64,000 nt of DNA from Microbacterium rhizomatis. GTDB lineage: Bacteria > Actinomycetota > Actinomycetes > Actinomycetales > Microbacteriaceae. Both the position numbers and the translations under genes were made by a program. The DNA is taken from positions 372,001 through 436,000 of the forward strand of contig NZ_VYSA01000001.1 of assembly GCF_008710745.1 (NCBI RefSeq), in the 5' to 3' direction. This document shows, one piece after another, positions 16,099 to 25,498 of this stretch. The notes below the pieces were generated by a model. It was given only the letters and a program-made list of their open reading frames with translations. It ran no database searches and had not been told where the DNA came from. Each line of letters begins with the position of its first letter. Within the stretch, counting starts at the first letter, position 1.

Positions 16099-17501
16099 CG
16101 GCGTATCTGCTCCTCCTCGCCGCGGTTCTGCTGGTCGCCTTCGGGGGACTCATGGCGGCGGTGGACGCCGCTCTCGGCGTCACCTCCCGTGCCGACCTCA
16201 TCGAGCTCGCCGCGACCGGGCGCAACGCACGGTCGCTGAGCAAGATCTCCGACGACACCGAGGCGCACGAGAATTCGGTCGTCTTCATCCGCATCCTCGC
16301 CGAGACGGCCGCCGCGGTGCTGGTGACCGTTGCGTTCACCATCATCTTCGAGAACATCTGGTGGGCGATGCTCGCCGCGGCCGTGCTGATGACGGGCATC
16401 TCGTTCGTCGTGGTGGGCGCAAGCCCGCGTACGGTGGGCCGTCAGCACGCAAAGGGCCTGCTGAGGGGCGCCGCACCTGTCGTCCGCGGCGTGCGGATCC
16501 TTCTCGGTCCGATCGCCCATGGGCTCGTCGCGCTCGGCAGGCGCGTCACGCCCGGTGTCGCGCGCGGAGCCTCATTCGCCTCGGAAGAGCAGCTGCTCAG
16601 CATGGTCGACGAAGCCGCGTCGCAGGACCTGATCGAAGAGGACGACCGCGAGCTGATCCACTCGGTGTTCGATTTCACCGATACGTTCGTGCGCGCCGTC
16701 ATGGTGCCGCGCACCGACATGGTCACCGTCGATGCATCCGCCTCGACCCGCGAGGCGATGGCGATCTTCCTCGAGAAGGGCGTGTCGCGCATCCCCATCG
16801 TCGACGATGAGGCGGACGACGTGGTGGGGATGCTGTACCTGAAAGACCTGGTGCAGTTCGGCTTCCGTGACGAGTCCGGCTGGCGCGATGCGCCGATCAC
16901 CCGGATCGCACGGCCCGCCGTGTTCGTTCCGGAATCGATGAAGGCCGAGACGCTCCTTCAGCAGATGAAGCGGGACGCCGTGCACGTGTGCCTCGTCGTC
17001 GATGAGTACGGCGGAATCTCGGGCTTGGTGACCCTCGAAGACCTGATCGAAGAGCTCGTGGGCGAGATCGCGGACGAGTACGACCCACGGTCGGACGAGG
17101 TCGTCGAGCTCGCGCCCGGCCACTACCGGGTGAGCGCACGCCTCGCCCTCGACGAGGTCGGCGATCTCTTCGGCATCGAGCTGGACGACGACGACGTCGA
17201 CTCGATCGGCGGGCTGCTGGGCAAAGCTCTCGGCCGGTTCCCGCAACCCGGCTCGACCGCCGAGTACGGGGGACTCACGATGACCGGCGGCGCATCGCGC
17301 GGCAGGGGTCGAGGTATCGCGACGGTGTTCGTCGAGCGGGCCGAGTCTCTTACGGCTGCCGAGGACGCGTTCGGTGGCCGCCATCCGCGGACGGGTGAGG
17401 TCCAGGTGTCGCCGCCGAGCGCCGAAGAGGTCGAACTCGCCGGGACCGAACCTGCCGACGCGAAGACCAGAAGAACGAAGAAGGGTGATCGCCGTGGCTG
17501 A
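16095..17501 (+). CDS. CNNM/CorC-type membrane protein with CBS pair and transporter-associated domain
   Basis: A 468-residue hemolysin-C/CorC-like protein, probably a Mg2+ or other cation exporter or regulator. Three to four hydrophobic helices lie in the first 150 residues (the DUF21 part). A CBS pair follows (FVRAVMVPRTDMVTVDAS and AVHVCLVVDEYGGISGLVTL), then a CorC_HlyC domain (DEVGDLFGIEL). The last about 80 residues are low in complexity and positively charged. It overlaps both neighbours (ATGA with ybeY, 8 bases with era). The direct substrate cannot be read from the sequence. Confidence 0.92.
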   Translation: MTAYLLLLAAVLLVAFGGLMAAVDAALGVTSRADLIELAATGRNARSLSKISDDTEAHENSVVFIRILAETAAAVLVTVAFTIIFENIWWAMLAAAVLMTGISFVVVGASPRTVGRQHAKGLLRGAAPVVRGVRILLGPIAHGLVALGRRVTPGVARGASFASEEQLLSMVDEAASQDLIEEDDRELIHSVFDFTDTFVRAVMVPRTDMVTVDASASTREAMAIFLEKGVSRIPIVDDEADDVVGMLYLKDLVQFGFRDESGWRDAPITRIARPAVFVPESMKAETLLQQMKRDAVHVCLVVDEYGGISGLVTLEDLIEELVGEIADEYDPRSDEVVELAPGHYRVSARLALDEVGDLFGIELDDDDVDSIGGLLGKALGRFPQPGSTAEYGGLTMTGGASRGRGRGIATVFVERAESLTAAEDAFGGRHPRTGEVQVSPPSAEEVELAGTEPADAKTRRTKKGDRRG

Positions 17502-18408
17502 GGCCGAGCACGACAACGTTGCAGGGCGGTCGGGATTCGTCACGTTCGTCGGGCGGCCCAATGTGGGCAAGTCGACCCTGACAAACGCCCTCGTCGGTGA
17601 GAAGGTCGCGATCACGAGCGACAAACCGCAGACCACCCGGCGGGCGATCCGCGGGATCGTCAATCGCCCGGGTGGCCAGCTCGTCATCGTGGACACTCCC
17701 GGCATCCACAAGCCGCGTACGCTTCTGGGCGAGCGCCTCAACAGCCTCGTGGAGCAGGTGCTGGGCGACGTCGACGTGATCGGGTTCTGCGTTCCTGCCA
17801 CCGAGAAGGTCGGACCCGGCGATCGTCGCATCGCGGAATCCCTGAGCGGCTATCCGAGAGCCAAGAAGGTCGCGATCGTCACGAAGACGGATGCCGCCTC
17901 CCGCGACCAGGTCACCGAACGCCTGCTCGAGGTCGATGCGCTCCGCGACGACTGGGCCGCCGTCATCCCGCTGTCCGCACTGACCGACGATCAGCTCGAC
18001 GTGCTCACCGACGAGGTCCTGGCACTCATGCCGCTCGGACCGGCGCTCTACGATCCCGACGTCGTCACCGACGAATCCGTCGAGGACCGTGTGGCCGAGA
18101 TCATCCGCGAGGCGGCCCTGGAGGGTGTGCGTGACGAGCTGCCCCACTCGATCGCCGTCACGATCGAAGACATGGCCCCGCGTGCCGACTCCGACCTCAC
18201 CGACATCTACGCGAACATCGTCGTCGAGCGCGACAGCCAGAAGGCGATCATCATCGGCCACAAGGGCTCGCGGCTCGCGGATGTCGGACGGCGGGCGCGT
18301 GCCGGGATCGAGCCCCTCGTCGGCTCGCGGGTGTTCCTGTCGCTGCACGTTCGGGTGGCCAAGGAGTGGCAGCGCGATCCGAAGCAGCTGGGCCGGCTCG
18401 GATTCTGA
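17494..18408 (+). CDS. era: GTPase Era
   Basis: A 304-residue GTPase that binds the 3' end of 16S rRNA during 30S maturation. G1 GRPNVGKST, G2 KPQTTRRAIRG, G3 DTPGIH and G4 TKTD are present. The C-terminal KH domain has HKGSRLADVGRRAR. The GTG at 17494 gives the normal N-terminus (AEAEHDNVAGRSGFVTFVGR) and overlaps the preceding stop. It is the last gene of the block; the next genes downstream lie on the other strand. Confidence 0.97.
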   Translation: MAEAEHDNVAGRSGFVTFVGRPNVGKSTLTNALVGEKVAITSDKPQTTRRAIRGIVNRPGGQLVIVDTPGIHKPRTLLGERLNSLVEQVLGDVDVIGFCVPATEKVGPGDRRIAESLSGYPRAKKVAIVTKTDAASRDQVTERLLEVDALRDDWAAVIPLSALTDDQLDVLTDEVLALMPLGPALYDPDVVTDESVEDRVAEIIREAALEGVRDELPHSIAVTIEDMAPRADSDLTDIYANIVVERDSQKAIIIGHKGSRLADVGRRARAGIEPLVGSRVFLSLHVRVAKEWQRDPKQLGRLGF

Positions 18409-18423
18409 GGGAGCCGCCCGGTC

Positions 18424-19791
18424 TCACGCTCCGGGGCGTTGCACACCGACGAGCGCGGCACGCCATCCCAGCCACGACAGTTCCGCGTGGGCAAGGTCGT
18501 TGTGTGCCCCCGAGGCGCCGTCGAGCGTGTGGATGACCTGGCTGGCGTCGATGTTGTAGACCGTTCCCGGGCGGAACGCGGTGTCGTCCGAGGTCGACCC
18601 CGGCACGAGGTCGGGCAGATCGACCGCCCCCGCGCCCTGGATGCCGAAGGTTCCGATACCGCCGTACTTGGGCAGTTCGTCGCCGAGCAGGTACTGCCCC
18701 GCGATCCCCACAGCGAGGGGGTAGAAGCGCCCGACGGCGTAGTCCCATTTCGAGGTCGTCGCCACGATCGGGCCCGACACGAACTCGCCTCGCACCACGT
18801 CGGCGAGGTATCCGCGACCGCCGCCCACGCCGTCGGGCACGTGCTCGGCGAACGCCCAGAGCGAGACGGCACCCTGCACGAGGAACATCGATGTCACCGG
18901 GCGTGCGGGAGCGCTCGGTGCGTCTCCGGGGCCGCGCACGGCGCTCGAGACGACGATCGTGCCGAAGCTGTGTCCCATCAGGTGGACGCGGACGGCAGGA
19001 GCAGTCGCTGCCAGGATGGCGCGGAGCAGCTGCGCGCCCCCGCGCTCACCGAACTCACGGGCCTGGTTCTTGCCGTGCCAGAAGGCGAGCTGGCGCAGGG
19101 GCGTGAGCAGAGCATCCCGGAGCTTGCGGAAGAACCCGCCCCCGCCCAGAAGCCCGTCATCGCCATCACGGTCGGCTTTGACGGCCTCGAACGCGTCGTC
19201 GGGCGTCCATCCGCCGCCGAGGAGCGAATCGTCGGAGTCGTTCGCGCCGACATGCGCGGCGAGCGTGCGATACGCCTCGGTCACCTCCGTCGGCAGCGCG
19301 TCGTCTTTCCCGATCGCCTGCCGGGGGTCGGTGTCGGCTGCGTGCTGCAACACGGTGGTCAGGGCCTCCCGGACATCCTCGCTGTCGCCGAACGCCGCGG
19401 CGTACTCGTCCACGGCATCGGCCACGCTCATCCCGCCCGCGGGCGGCTCGTCGCCGAGCAGGCCGCTCGGGGCGGCCTCGAGCTCGCGATCGCTCCAGGC
19501 TTTGCTCGGCCAGTGCACGCCGATCACGAAAGGACGGATGCCGTCGCCGACGCCATCCGGATTCGCGGCCCCCAGCCACCTGTCGTACTGGCTGATCGCG
19601 TCGTCGTAGTCCCCCTGCCATCCGTGGCTGAGGATGAAGACGTCGGTGATCCCCGCAGCGGGGTCGGTCAGCGCGGCGAGGGCGACCTCGCTGGCGATCG
19701 TGCCGTCGGCGTCTCTCACCTCGTCGCCGTGCCCGTCGAATGAGATCAGGTGGTAGGACTGCGAAGTCCCCGGAATCCTGCGCAGTGACAT
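18424..19791 (-). CDS. Alpha/beta hydrolase-fold protein paired with a CHAT protease
   Basis: A 455-residue protein of unknown substrate. The nucleophile elbow GHSFG (273-277, Ser275) follows VRVHLM. An N-terminal strand VFILSHGWQGD (51-61) looks like the oxyanion region, and His430 in GAHNDLAH is a candidate catalytic His. No signal peptide is present. Insert regions are acidic and carry the short motif LLGD or LLGG four times (residues 111-114, 190-193, 214-217, 368-371). The last two LLGG copies flank or border a flexible Gly/Asp-rich segment. The ATG at 19789-19791 has a GGAGG site just upstream. It starts 25 bp after the CHAT gene, in the same direction, so the two probably form one operon. 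A lipase-like effector switched on by proteolysis is a possible role, but this is inference. Confidence 0.8.
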   Translation of the reverse strand: MSLRRIPGTSQSYHLISFDGHGDEVRDADGTIASEVALAALTDPAAGITDVFILSHGWQGDYDDAISQYDRWLGAANPDGVGDGIRPFVIGVHWPSKAWSDRELEAAPSGLLGDEPPAGGMSVADAVDEYAAAFGDSEDVREALTTVLQHAADTDPRQAIGKDDALPTEVTEAYRTLAAHVGANDSDDSLLGGGWTPDDAFEAVKADRDGDDGLLGGGGFFRKLRDALLTPLRQLAFWHGKNQAREFGERGGAQLLRAILAATAPAVRVHLMGHSFGTIVVSSAVRGPGDAPSAPARPVTSMFLVQGAVSLWAFAEHVPDGVGGGRGYLADVVRGEFVSGPIVATTSKWDYAVGRFYPLAVGIAGQYLLGDELPKYGGIGTFGIQGAGAVDLPDLVPGSTSDDTAFRPGTVYNIDASQVIHTLDGASGAHNDLAHAELSWLGWRAALVGVQRPGA

Positions 19792-19816
19792 TGTTCCTCC
19801 AGTGGACGGCGAGAGA

Positions 19817-21973
19817 TCAGACGGGAGCGGGAGCAGAGGGTACGACCGGTGAGGCAGCCGTGAGCGCGGGAGTGACGACGGTATCGGTGTCGCAGTGCAC
19901 GCCGTAGAGCAGACCAAGGGGATTGTTGAAGTCGGTCAGGAACCGCCTCCGCAGAGCCAGCACGACTTCACCGAGCGGCTTTCCCGCGAAGAGTTCGTCG
20001 AAGAACGCCTTGCCCCATTCGCTCGCGAACAGACCGGGAGTCTTGCACTCGGTGCCGATCACCCCGCGGGCACCCTTCGCGAGGAAGTAGGGAACGAACC
20101 CGTCGTAGAAGTCCGGAGTCAGCGTCCCCGACTCGCAGGCGTTGATGAAGACCAGGGGGTGGCTCGGGAGCGCGTCCTCGAGGGGAGCGAAGACCTGCAG
20201 CTGACCCAGAGTCACGCTCTGCGACCCCGTGAAGATCAGCTTCGAAGCATCCGAGTCATCTGCTGCTTCCGCATGGCAGTAGAGGTAGAGGACCTTGTCG
20301 GTGGCACTGGGTGCGAGCGCTGTCTTCACCAGATCGTCCACGGCCGTCCCCTCGGCGAGGTCCACCCCGCGTCCCTCCCAGTACTGGCGCTGCGCCGCGA
20401 CGGGCTTGGAAGGCATGCTGTCGTCGATGCTGTCGTTGTACAGCACCCGCACCGCCATGTCCGGTGTCGAGTCGATCGAGGTCGCCGGGGGCAGCGCGCG
20501 GATCTCCGCCATCGGGATCTGCTCGACGACGTGGCGCATGCCGATGAAGTTGTCCCACGACAGGGTCGCAGGATCGAAGCGGTCCGTCAGGTACATCAGG
20601 GGCCACGGCACGGGGAATCCACTCGATACGACCTGCAGCGTGGTCAGATCGCCGGCGAGTCTCTCGCGCAGCCACACGCCGACCTTCCTCAGATCCTCCG
20701 ACGCCTCGGGGCCGGCGAAGATCGACTGGAACAGCCGGAATCCGGCGAACGCCAGATCCTGCAGGAACTGCGCCCCGTCGGCCGGCGAGATCGTCATCTC
20801 CAGTGCGATCTGCTTCTTCTTGACCGTGGCCAGCAGCACATCGCGAACCCCGGCGATGCGTGCCCCCAGTTCGTCGGGGGTGATGCGGATGGCGATCGGA
20901 TCCGGCGAGACCTGCTGTGCGATCAGCTGGTATCCGCCGACGGCGGGCATGAACTGCAGCGCGGCTCTGCGTTCTTCCAGCACGCTGGCCGCTCCGACGG
21001 GTCGTCCGAAGTTGGTGACCTCGGGCGAACTCGTCGATCCCACGTCGAAGGTGACCTCCAGCCGCTGAAGGAAGTTGCCGTTCACCGTCACGAGCACGCT
21101 CAGAGTGGAGCGGCCCGGGTGCAGCGGAGTGATCTCGAACAGTGCGCGATTCACCGACGTCCCCTCGCGCGTCACACGCAGCAGCTGGGGGACCGGTGGC
21201 ACCGTGAAATCGTCGCTGACGAGCTGAACGCTCACATCGAGTGTCGCCTGACCGGCCGCGAAGGTGACCGTCGCCGGCTCGGCAGCTGCCGCGGTCGTAC
21301 TCTGGGCGCCGAAGAAGACCGCGAGCGTGCGGGCGGCCGCGGCGCTCAGGGCGACATCGGGCTGATCGAGTTCGGCGTTCAGCCAGGTCGACACCGCTGC
21401 TTCCGCAAGACCGTCGTCGCCGCCCACCGCGGGTGGTGCGAGGTCCGGCGCAGGCGGCAGGGGAGCGGGTGCCGGAGGAGGAGGGACGCGACGAGCTTCC
21501 GACGGCGGCGCGGGCACGGGTACCGGGTGAGGCGGGGGCGGCGCGGGAGGCGGGGGCGGCGCGGGAGGCGGAGTGGCTCCCGGGACCCACGCATCGCCGG
21601 CGGACTCATCACCACCGAGGAGCCCGTCGCTCGGTGGTTCCATGTCGGCCTGCGGCTCGAGCGCGCGCCGCACGGCCCGGATCGCGGCATCCGCTTCAGT
21701 GTCCTCGCCGGCACCGAACCCGATCCGACCCGCATCGACGTCGGCCTGATAGCGGGCATCGAGGTCTGGCGTGCTCTGCAGCACGCGCGCCAGGATCAGG
21801 GCGCGTGCGGTCAGGTCGGTCGCGGCCGCCCACTGCGGGTCGAGGGTGGCCGCGTCGAAGAGGTCGACGACGGAAGGCGGGAGGATCTCGGCGACGTAGG
21901 CCCGCCCGCGCGGATCCGCGAAGACGCGTGCGAGCACGACCACCTCGACGGCCCGTGCCTCGGTCGCTCCCAT
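19817..21973 (-). CDS. CHAT-domain (caspase/separase-like) cysteine protease
   Basis: A 718-residue multidomain protein. An N-terminal mostly helical domain (1-105) of unrecognised family comes first. It is followed by LLGGD (118-122), a Pro-rich linker (131-182), an Ig-like beta domain (about 230-312), and a C-terminal CHAT domain (about 440-700). The CHAT dyad is clear: His567 in LYLYCHAEA and Cys613 in VFINACESG, with the usual GARGVIGTE strand after it. CHAT proteases act in bacterial conflict and regulated-cleavage systems, for example the Csx29 partner of type III-E CRISPR. The ATG at 21973 is preceded by GTGGAGTG. It is transcribed before the alpha/beta hydrolase. No transmembrane segment is seen. 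Target and trigger are unknown. Confidence 0.88.
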   Translation of the reverse strand: MGATEARAVEVVVLARVFADPRGRAYVAEILPPSVVDLFDAATLDPQWAAATDLTARALILARVLQSTPDLDARYQADVDAGRIGFGAGEDTEADAAIRAVRRALEPQADMEPPSDGLLGGDESAGDAWVPGATPPPAPPPPPAPPPPHPVPVPAPPSEARRVPPPPAPAPLPPAPDLAPPAVGGDDGLAEAAVSTWLNAELDQPDVALSAAAARTLAVFFGAQSTTAAAAEPATVTFAAGQATLDVSVQLVSDDFTVPPVPQLLRVTREGTSVNRALFEITPLHPGRSTLSVLVTVNGNFLQRLEVTFDVGSTSSPEVTNFGRPVGAASVLEERRAALQFMPAVGGYQLIAQQVSPDPIAIRITPDELGARIAGVRDVLLATVKKKQIALEMTISPADGAQFLQDLAFAGFRLFQSIFAGPEASEDLRKVGVWLRERLAGDLTTLQVVSSGFPVPWPLMYLTDRFDPATLSWDNFIGMRHVVEQIPMAEIRALPPATSIDSTPDMAVRVLYNDSIDDSMPSKPVAAQRQYWEGRGVDLAEGTAVDDLVKTALAPSATDKVLYLYCHAEAADDSDASKLIFTGSQSVTLGQLQVFAPLEDALPSHPLVFINACESGTLTPDFYDGFVPYFLAKGARGVIGTECKTPGLFASEWGKAFFDELFAGKPLGEVVLALRRRFLTDFNNPLGLLYGVHCDTDTVVTPALTAASPVVPSAPAPV

Positions 21974-22094
21974 GCGGCACTCCACTCGCTGTCGCGCGGG
22001 GTCGTGCGAGCCCGCTGTCCACACAGTAGTGAGCACGGTGCGGCGGGGCCAGATACATCGCGGGGCGATCTTCACGAGGTGCGGCTGCGACCGC

Positions 22095-23639
22095 TCAGCG
22101 CACCGGGTGGTGCGGATGCGTCACCGGAGCGTCCGCCGGAAGCCGTCCCGCGGGCCGCGCCCGCAAGAGGAAGAAGATCACGACGGCCGCAACCGTGATG
22201 ACCGCGGCCAGGCCGTACATCAACACCGCGAAGGCATCCAGGTAGGAGTCGGCCGCGACAGCGAGCACCGTCGTGTCGGCGGGCCGCGTGCCGCTGGCGG
22301 CGTAGGCATCCAACTGAGTGACCGCGCTGGACCCGAGCTTGTCGCGAACACCGACGCGTGTGAGGCCATCGAGCACGATCGTCGCGCCGGCCAGTCCCAG
22401 CGAGTACCAGTACTGGCCGATCGTGGTCCGCGATGAGGACACCACGCCGTAGTGCTTCTCGTCAGCGGCTTCCAGGATCATGCTTCCGTACGGCACCGAA
22501 GGGAGGATCACGCCGACGCCGACGATCACCAGTGCGGGGACGTAGGCCCACACGTCGTCGGGTCGCCCCTGCGCTGTGAGGCCGAACACCACCGTTCCGG
22601 CGACGATGATCGCTGCACCCAGGATCAGCACGGCCCTGCGCGACAACCTTCCCGATCCCAGGAGCCTGCCCACCACGAGGGCGGCGGGAATGCCCGCGAT
22701 GAGATAGGGCAATTGCGACAGCGACAGAGCCAGCCCGGTGACCCCCATCGAGTACTGGAACAGATTGCTGAAGGCCAGGAGCATGACTCCCGAGCTCAGG
22801 TTATACAGCAGGCCCGCCAGGACGGCCGCGATGAACACCGGCTCGCGGAACAGTGCGATCGGAAAGAACCGGATCCCCGGGCTGGTGCGCTCCCGCCATG
22901 CCCAGAGACCCAGCAGCACGACCCCCGCGACGAACGGCACGATCGTCAGGACGGAGTCGATTCCGTTCGTGGCGTGCGAGATGCCGTACAGCGACAGCAC
23001 GATCCCTCCGGCCAGCAGCACCTGTCCGAGCGCGTCCCACGGCGACCTCTCGCCCGTGCGAGCGGCGTCCCGAGGCAGCACGACCAGGCCGCCGATCAGC
23101 GCAAGCGTCGCCATCGCCGGGATGAACATGAAGGCCACGCGCCAGTCGACACCCACCAGACTCGAACCGGCGAAGGTGAGCACGAGCGCGAAGACGCCGG
23201 TGCACGCGACGTAGACGCCGATGGCCGACGCGAGGCCGCCCGGCTTCGCAAACGTCTTGATATACGCGAACGAGGCGCCGAAAACGGCTCCGAGGCCCAC
23301 ACCCGCGATCGCGCGCCCCACGACGTAGATCATCGGGCTCGAGGCGGTCGCCACGACCAGATCTCCCGCGATCGCCACGATGAGCGCGGCCATCAAGACC
23401 CGCTTGCGTCCCCAGCGATCGGCCATCATGCCGGTCGTGATGACCGTCGCGGCGAGCATCAGCGTGCTGATGCTCGCCGCGATCGCGTCGAGCGTGCCCA
23501 TGTGCAGGGCGTTGGATGCCGACAGGAGCGCCGTCGACGCGATGTTGGGGTCGGCACCCTGGATCCCGGCGAGCAGACCCAGGTAGGCCAACGGGATGAA
23601 CGTGGAACGCACCGGCGGAGCCGCGGTCGCTGATGACAT
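22095..23639 (-). CDS. MFS transporter, 14-helix DHA2-like
   Basis: A 514-residue membrane protein with about 14 hydrophobic helices. MMADRWGRKRVLMA is the major-facilitator loop 2-3 signature, and GRAIAGVGLGAVFGASFAYI fits the motif C region of drug:H+ antiporters. It starts 4 bp after the amidohydrolase stop, so the two are one operon and the transporter may move the hydrolase's substrate or product. Its direction and substrate are unknown. A 121-bp gap separates it from the CHAT gene in the same orientation. Confidence 0.9.
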   Translation of the reverse strand: MSSATAAPPVRSTFIPLAYLGLLAGIQGADPNIASTALLSASNALHMGTLDAIAASISTLMLAATVITTGMMADRWGRKRVLMAALIVAIAGDLVVATASSPMIYVVGRAIAGVGLGAVFGASFAYIKTFAKPGGLASAIGVYVACTGVFALVLTFAGSSLVGVDWRVAFMFIPAMATLALIGGLVVLPRDAARTGERSPWDALGQVLLAGGIVLSLYGISHATNGIDSVLTIVPFVAGVVLLGLWAWRERTSPGIRFFPIALFREPVFIAAVLAGLLYNLSSGVMLLAFSNLFQYSMGVTGLALSLSQLPYLIAGIPAALVVGRLLGSGRLSRRAVLILGAAIIVAGTVVFGLTAQGRPDDVWAYVPALVIVGVGVILPSVPYGSMILEAADEKHYGVVSSSRTTIGQYWYSLGLAGATIVLDGLTRVGVRDKLGSSAVTQLDAYAASGTRPADTTVLAVAADSYLDAFAVLMYGLAAVITVAAVVIFFLLRARPAGRLPADAPVTHPHHPVR

Positions 23640-23643
23640 CGGG

Positions 23644-25365
23644 TCAGCAGTGATGGGTCACGGCGTGGGTGTGCAGATCACGGTGCGCGGCAGGATCCAC
23701 CGCGGCGACCTGCTGGAGGAAGGCGTCCAGATCGATCGGATGCCCGCCGCGCCAGGTGCCCTTCACGACGACCTCGGTCGCCAGTGTCGATGGATCGACC
23801 TCGTACGGGTCGCGCGAGAGAACCACGAAGTCCGCGAGCTTGCCGGGGGTGATCGAGCCGAGGTCATCGCGTCGGATGTGCGCGGCGGCCCAGACCGTTT
23901 CGGCCTTCAACGCATCATCGAGCGAGATCCGCTGCTCGGGTCCGTGCAGCGTGCCGCTGCTGGAGAGCCGGGTCACGGCGGCCTGCACGTTCAAGAGGGG
24001 GATGGGCGGGCTCACGGTGCCGTCGTTGTGGAAGCTCACCGTCGCGCCGCTGTTGACGGCATCCGCGAATCTCTGCCACTGCGACCCGATCTCGGGCGGG
24101 AAGAGGGTGCCGTCGAGCACGTCTCCCCAGTAGATGTACTGGAACGGGCTCATCGACACCGCCACCCCGAGCGAGGCTGCCCGGGGGAACTGCTCGGCGC
24201 GCGCCGCGCCGACGTGCTCGACACGCCACCGGTGGTCGGTGCCGATCAGGCCTTGTTTCGTCAGGGCGCGTTCGTACGCGTCCAGCACGATGTCGAGCCC
24301 GAGGTCGCCGTTGACGTGGAAGGCCATCTGATATCCCGCGCCCGCATACGAATCCAGGAGTGCGTCCAGCGCCGCCCTGGTGTAGTTCATCATCGCTTCG
24401 CCCCCCGGACCGAGCGGGATGCCGGCATCCCGCACCGTCGGGGTGTCCAGATACGGGAAAGTCGTGGCGATGTTGCCGACCCACGGCGACCCATCGGCCC
24501 ACAGCTTGATCCCGACCTTCCGCACCATGTCGGTCGGCGCCGTCGACACCAGGGGCTCGGCCGCGTCCGGTTCGGTCGACATGTGGTAGATCGACAGGCG
24601 CAGCGGGCTGTCGGGGAGTGAGGCGAGCGCGGTGATGGCGGGCAGGAGCTTCGCGTTGTAGGTGTGCTCGCTCGTGGCCGTGATGCCGTTCTCTGCCATG
24701 TAGCGATACCACTTGGCCGCCGAGAGGAGGGGATCGGTGAGCACACGGGCCATCAGCGGAGAGGCGACCGCGAGCACGGCGGGAAGCTCGTAGCATCGAC
24801 CATTCGAGGTGCCGTCGGAGTTGCGCCCGAACCTCGCGCCGACCGGATCCGCCGGCGGCGTGCCGCCTTCCCAGCCGAGCAGGCTGATCAGAGCGGAGTT
24901 GAAGTATCCCTCGTGCCCGGAATTGTCCAGCACGAAGACGGGTCGGTCGGGGAAGAACGCGTCCAGATCGGTGTTCGTGAGTTCGGGCGCATGCTGGAGC
25001 GTGCGGTCGAGGCCGTTGAACAGGATTCCCACACCGGCGGGAGTATCTGCCTCGAGGGAGCGGAACAGCGCTGCGACGTCGTCGTAGTGGGGAAAGCCCA
25101 CGTAGGGGGCGATCCAGTGGGCGGGCTCGCGGCACAGCATCCCGCTCATGATCGGATGGTTGTGCGCATCGATGAAGCCCGGCAGCAGCGTCGCATCGCC
25201 GAGATCGTGCACGGCGACGCCGGGGTGGGCCGCAGCCAGCTCCGCCCGTGTGCCCACAGCGGTGATCTGGCCGCTGCCCGTATCGACGGCGACGGCCTCC
25301 GCACGGGGGGTGGCGGGGTCCATCGTGATGACGGTCTTGGCGGTGACGACGAGGTCGGTGACCAT
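23644..25365 (-). CDS. Amidohydrolase family protein (YtcJ-like)
   Basis: A 573-residue metal-dependent hydrolase of the amidohydrolase superfamily. The composite N-terminal beta domain (VVTAKTVITMDPATPRAEAV) leads to the metal site DAHNHP. Later ligands are candidates in MAFHVNGDLG, WRVEHVGAA and SFHNDGTVSPP. The C-terminal part ends with ITPGKLADFVVLSRDP, the family's return to the beta domain. Related enzymes hydrolyse N-acyl or formamide bonds; the substrate here is unknown. The ATG at 25363-25365 has GGGAG upstream. It is the first gene of a two-gene operon with an MFS transporter. Confidence 0.9.
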   Translation of the reverse strand: MVTDLVVTAKTVITMDPATPRAEAVAVDTGSGQITAVGTRAELAAAHPGVAVHDLGDATLLPGFIDAHNHPIMSGMLCREPAHWIAPYVGFPHYDDVAALFRSLEADTPAGVGILFNGLDRTLQHAPELTNTDLDAFFPDRPVFVLDNSGHEGYFNSALISLLGWEGGTPPADPVGARFGRNSDGTSNGRCYELPAVLAVASPLMARVLTDPLLSAAKWYRYMAENGITATSEHTYNAKLLPAITALASLPDSPLRLSIYHMSTEPDAAEPLVSTAPTDMVRKVGIKLWADGSPWVGNIATTFPYLDTPTVRDAGIPLGPGGEAMMNYTRAALDALLDSYAGAGYQMAFHVNGDLGLDIVLDAYERALTKQGLIGTDHRWRVEHVGAARAEQFPRAASLGVAVSMSPFQYIYWGDVLDGTLFPPEIGSQWQRFADAVNSGATVSFHNDGTVSPPIPLLNVQAAVTRLSSSGTLHGPEQRISLDDALKAETVWAAAHIRRDDLGSITPGKLADFVVLSRDPYEVDPSTLATEVVVKGTWRGGHPIDLDAFLQQVAAVDPAAHRDLHTHAVTHHC

Positions 25366-25486
25366 GATTCTCCCGTTCAGGGCCGCGTACGGCACGTGGC
25401 GCTCGTCCCTCACCTTGACGTAGTGTCCGCGGTCAGGGCAACAAGAACGTATGGCCTTCAGGGTCGTTCCGTCGCCAAGACACGTG

Positions 25487-25492
25487 TATCCT
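25487..25492 (+). promoter_or_regulatory. -10 box upstream of the leuA leader
   Basis: TATCCT ends 6 bases before the ATG of the leader peptide, so the leader is probably translated from the very 5' end of the mRNA. A -35 box is not clear. Confidence 0.6.
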
Positions 25493-25498
25493 GATCGC

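Noticed and set aside
19895..22198. A 767-residue open frame on the plus strand over the CHAT gene
   Set aside because: It mirrors the codon structure of the CHAT and hydrolase genes and has no protein-like domains. The CHAT frame carries the catalytic dyad and ribosome sites.
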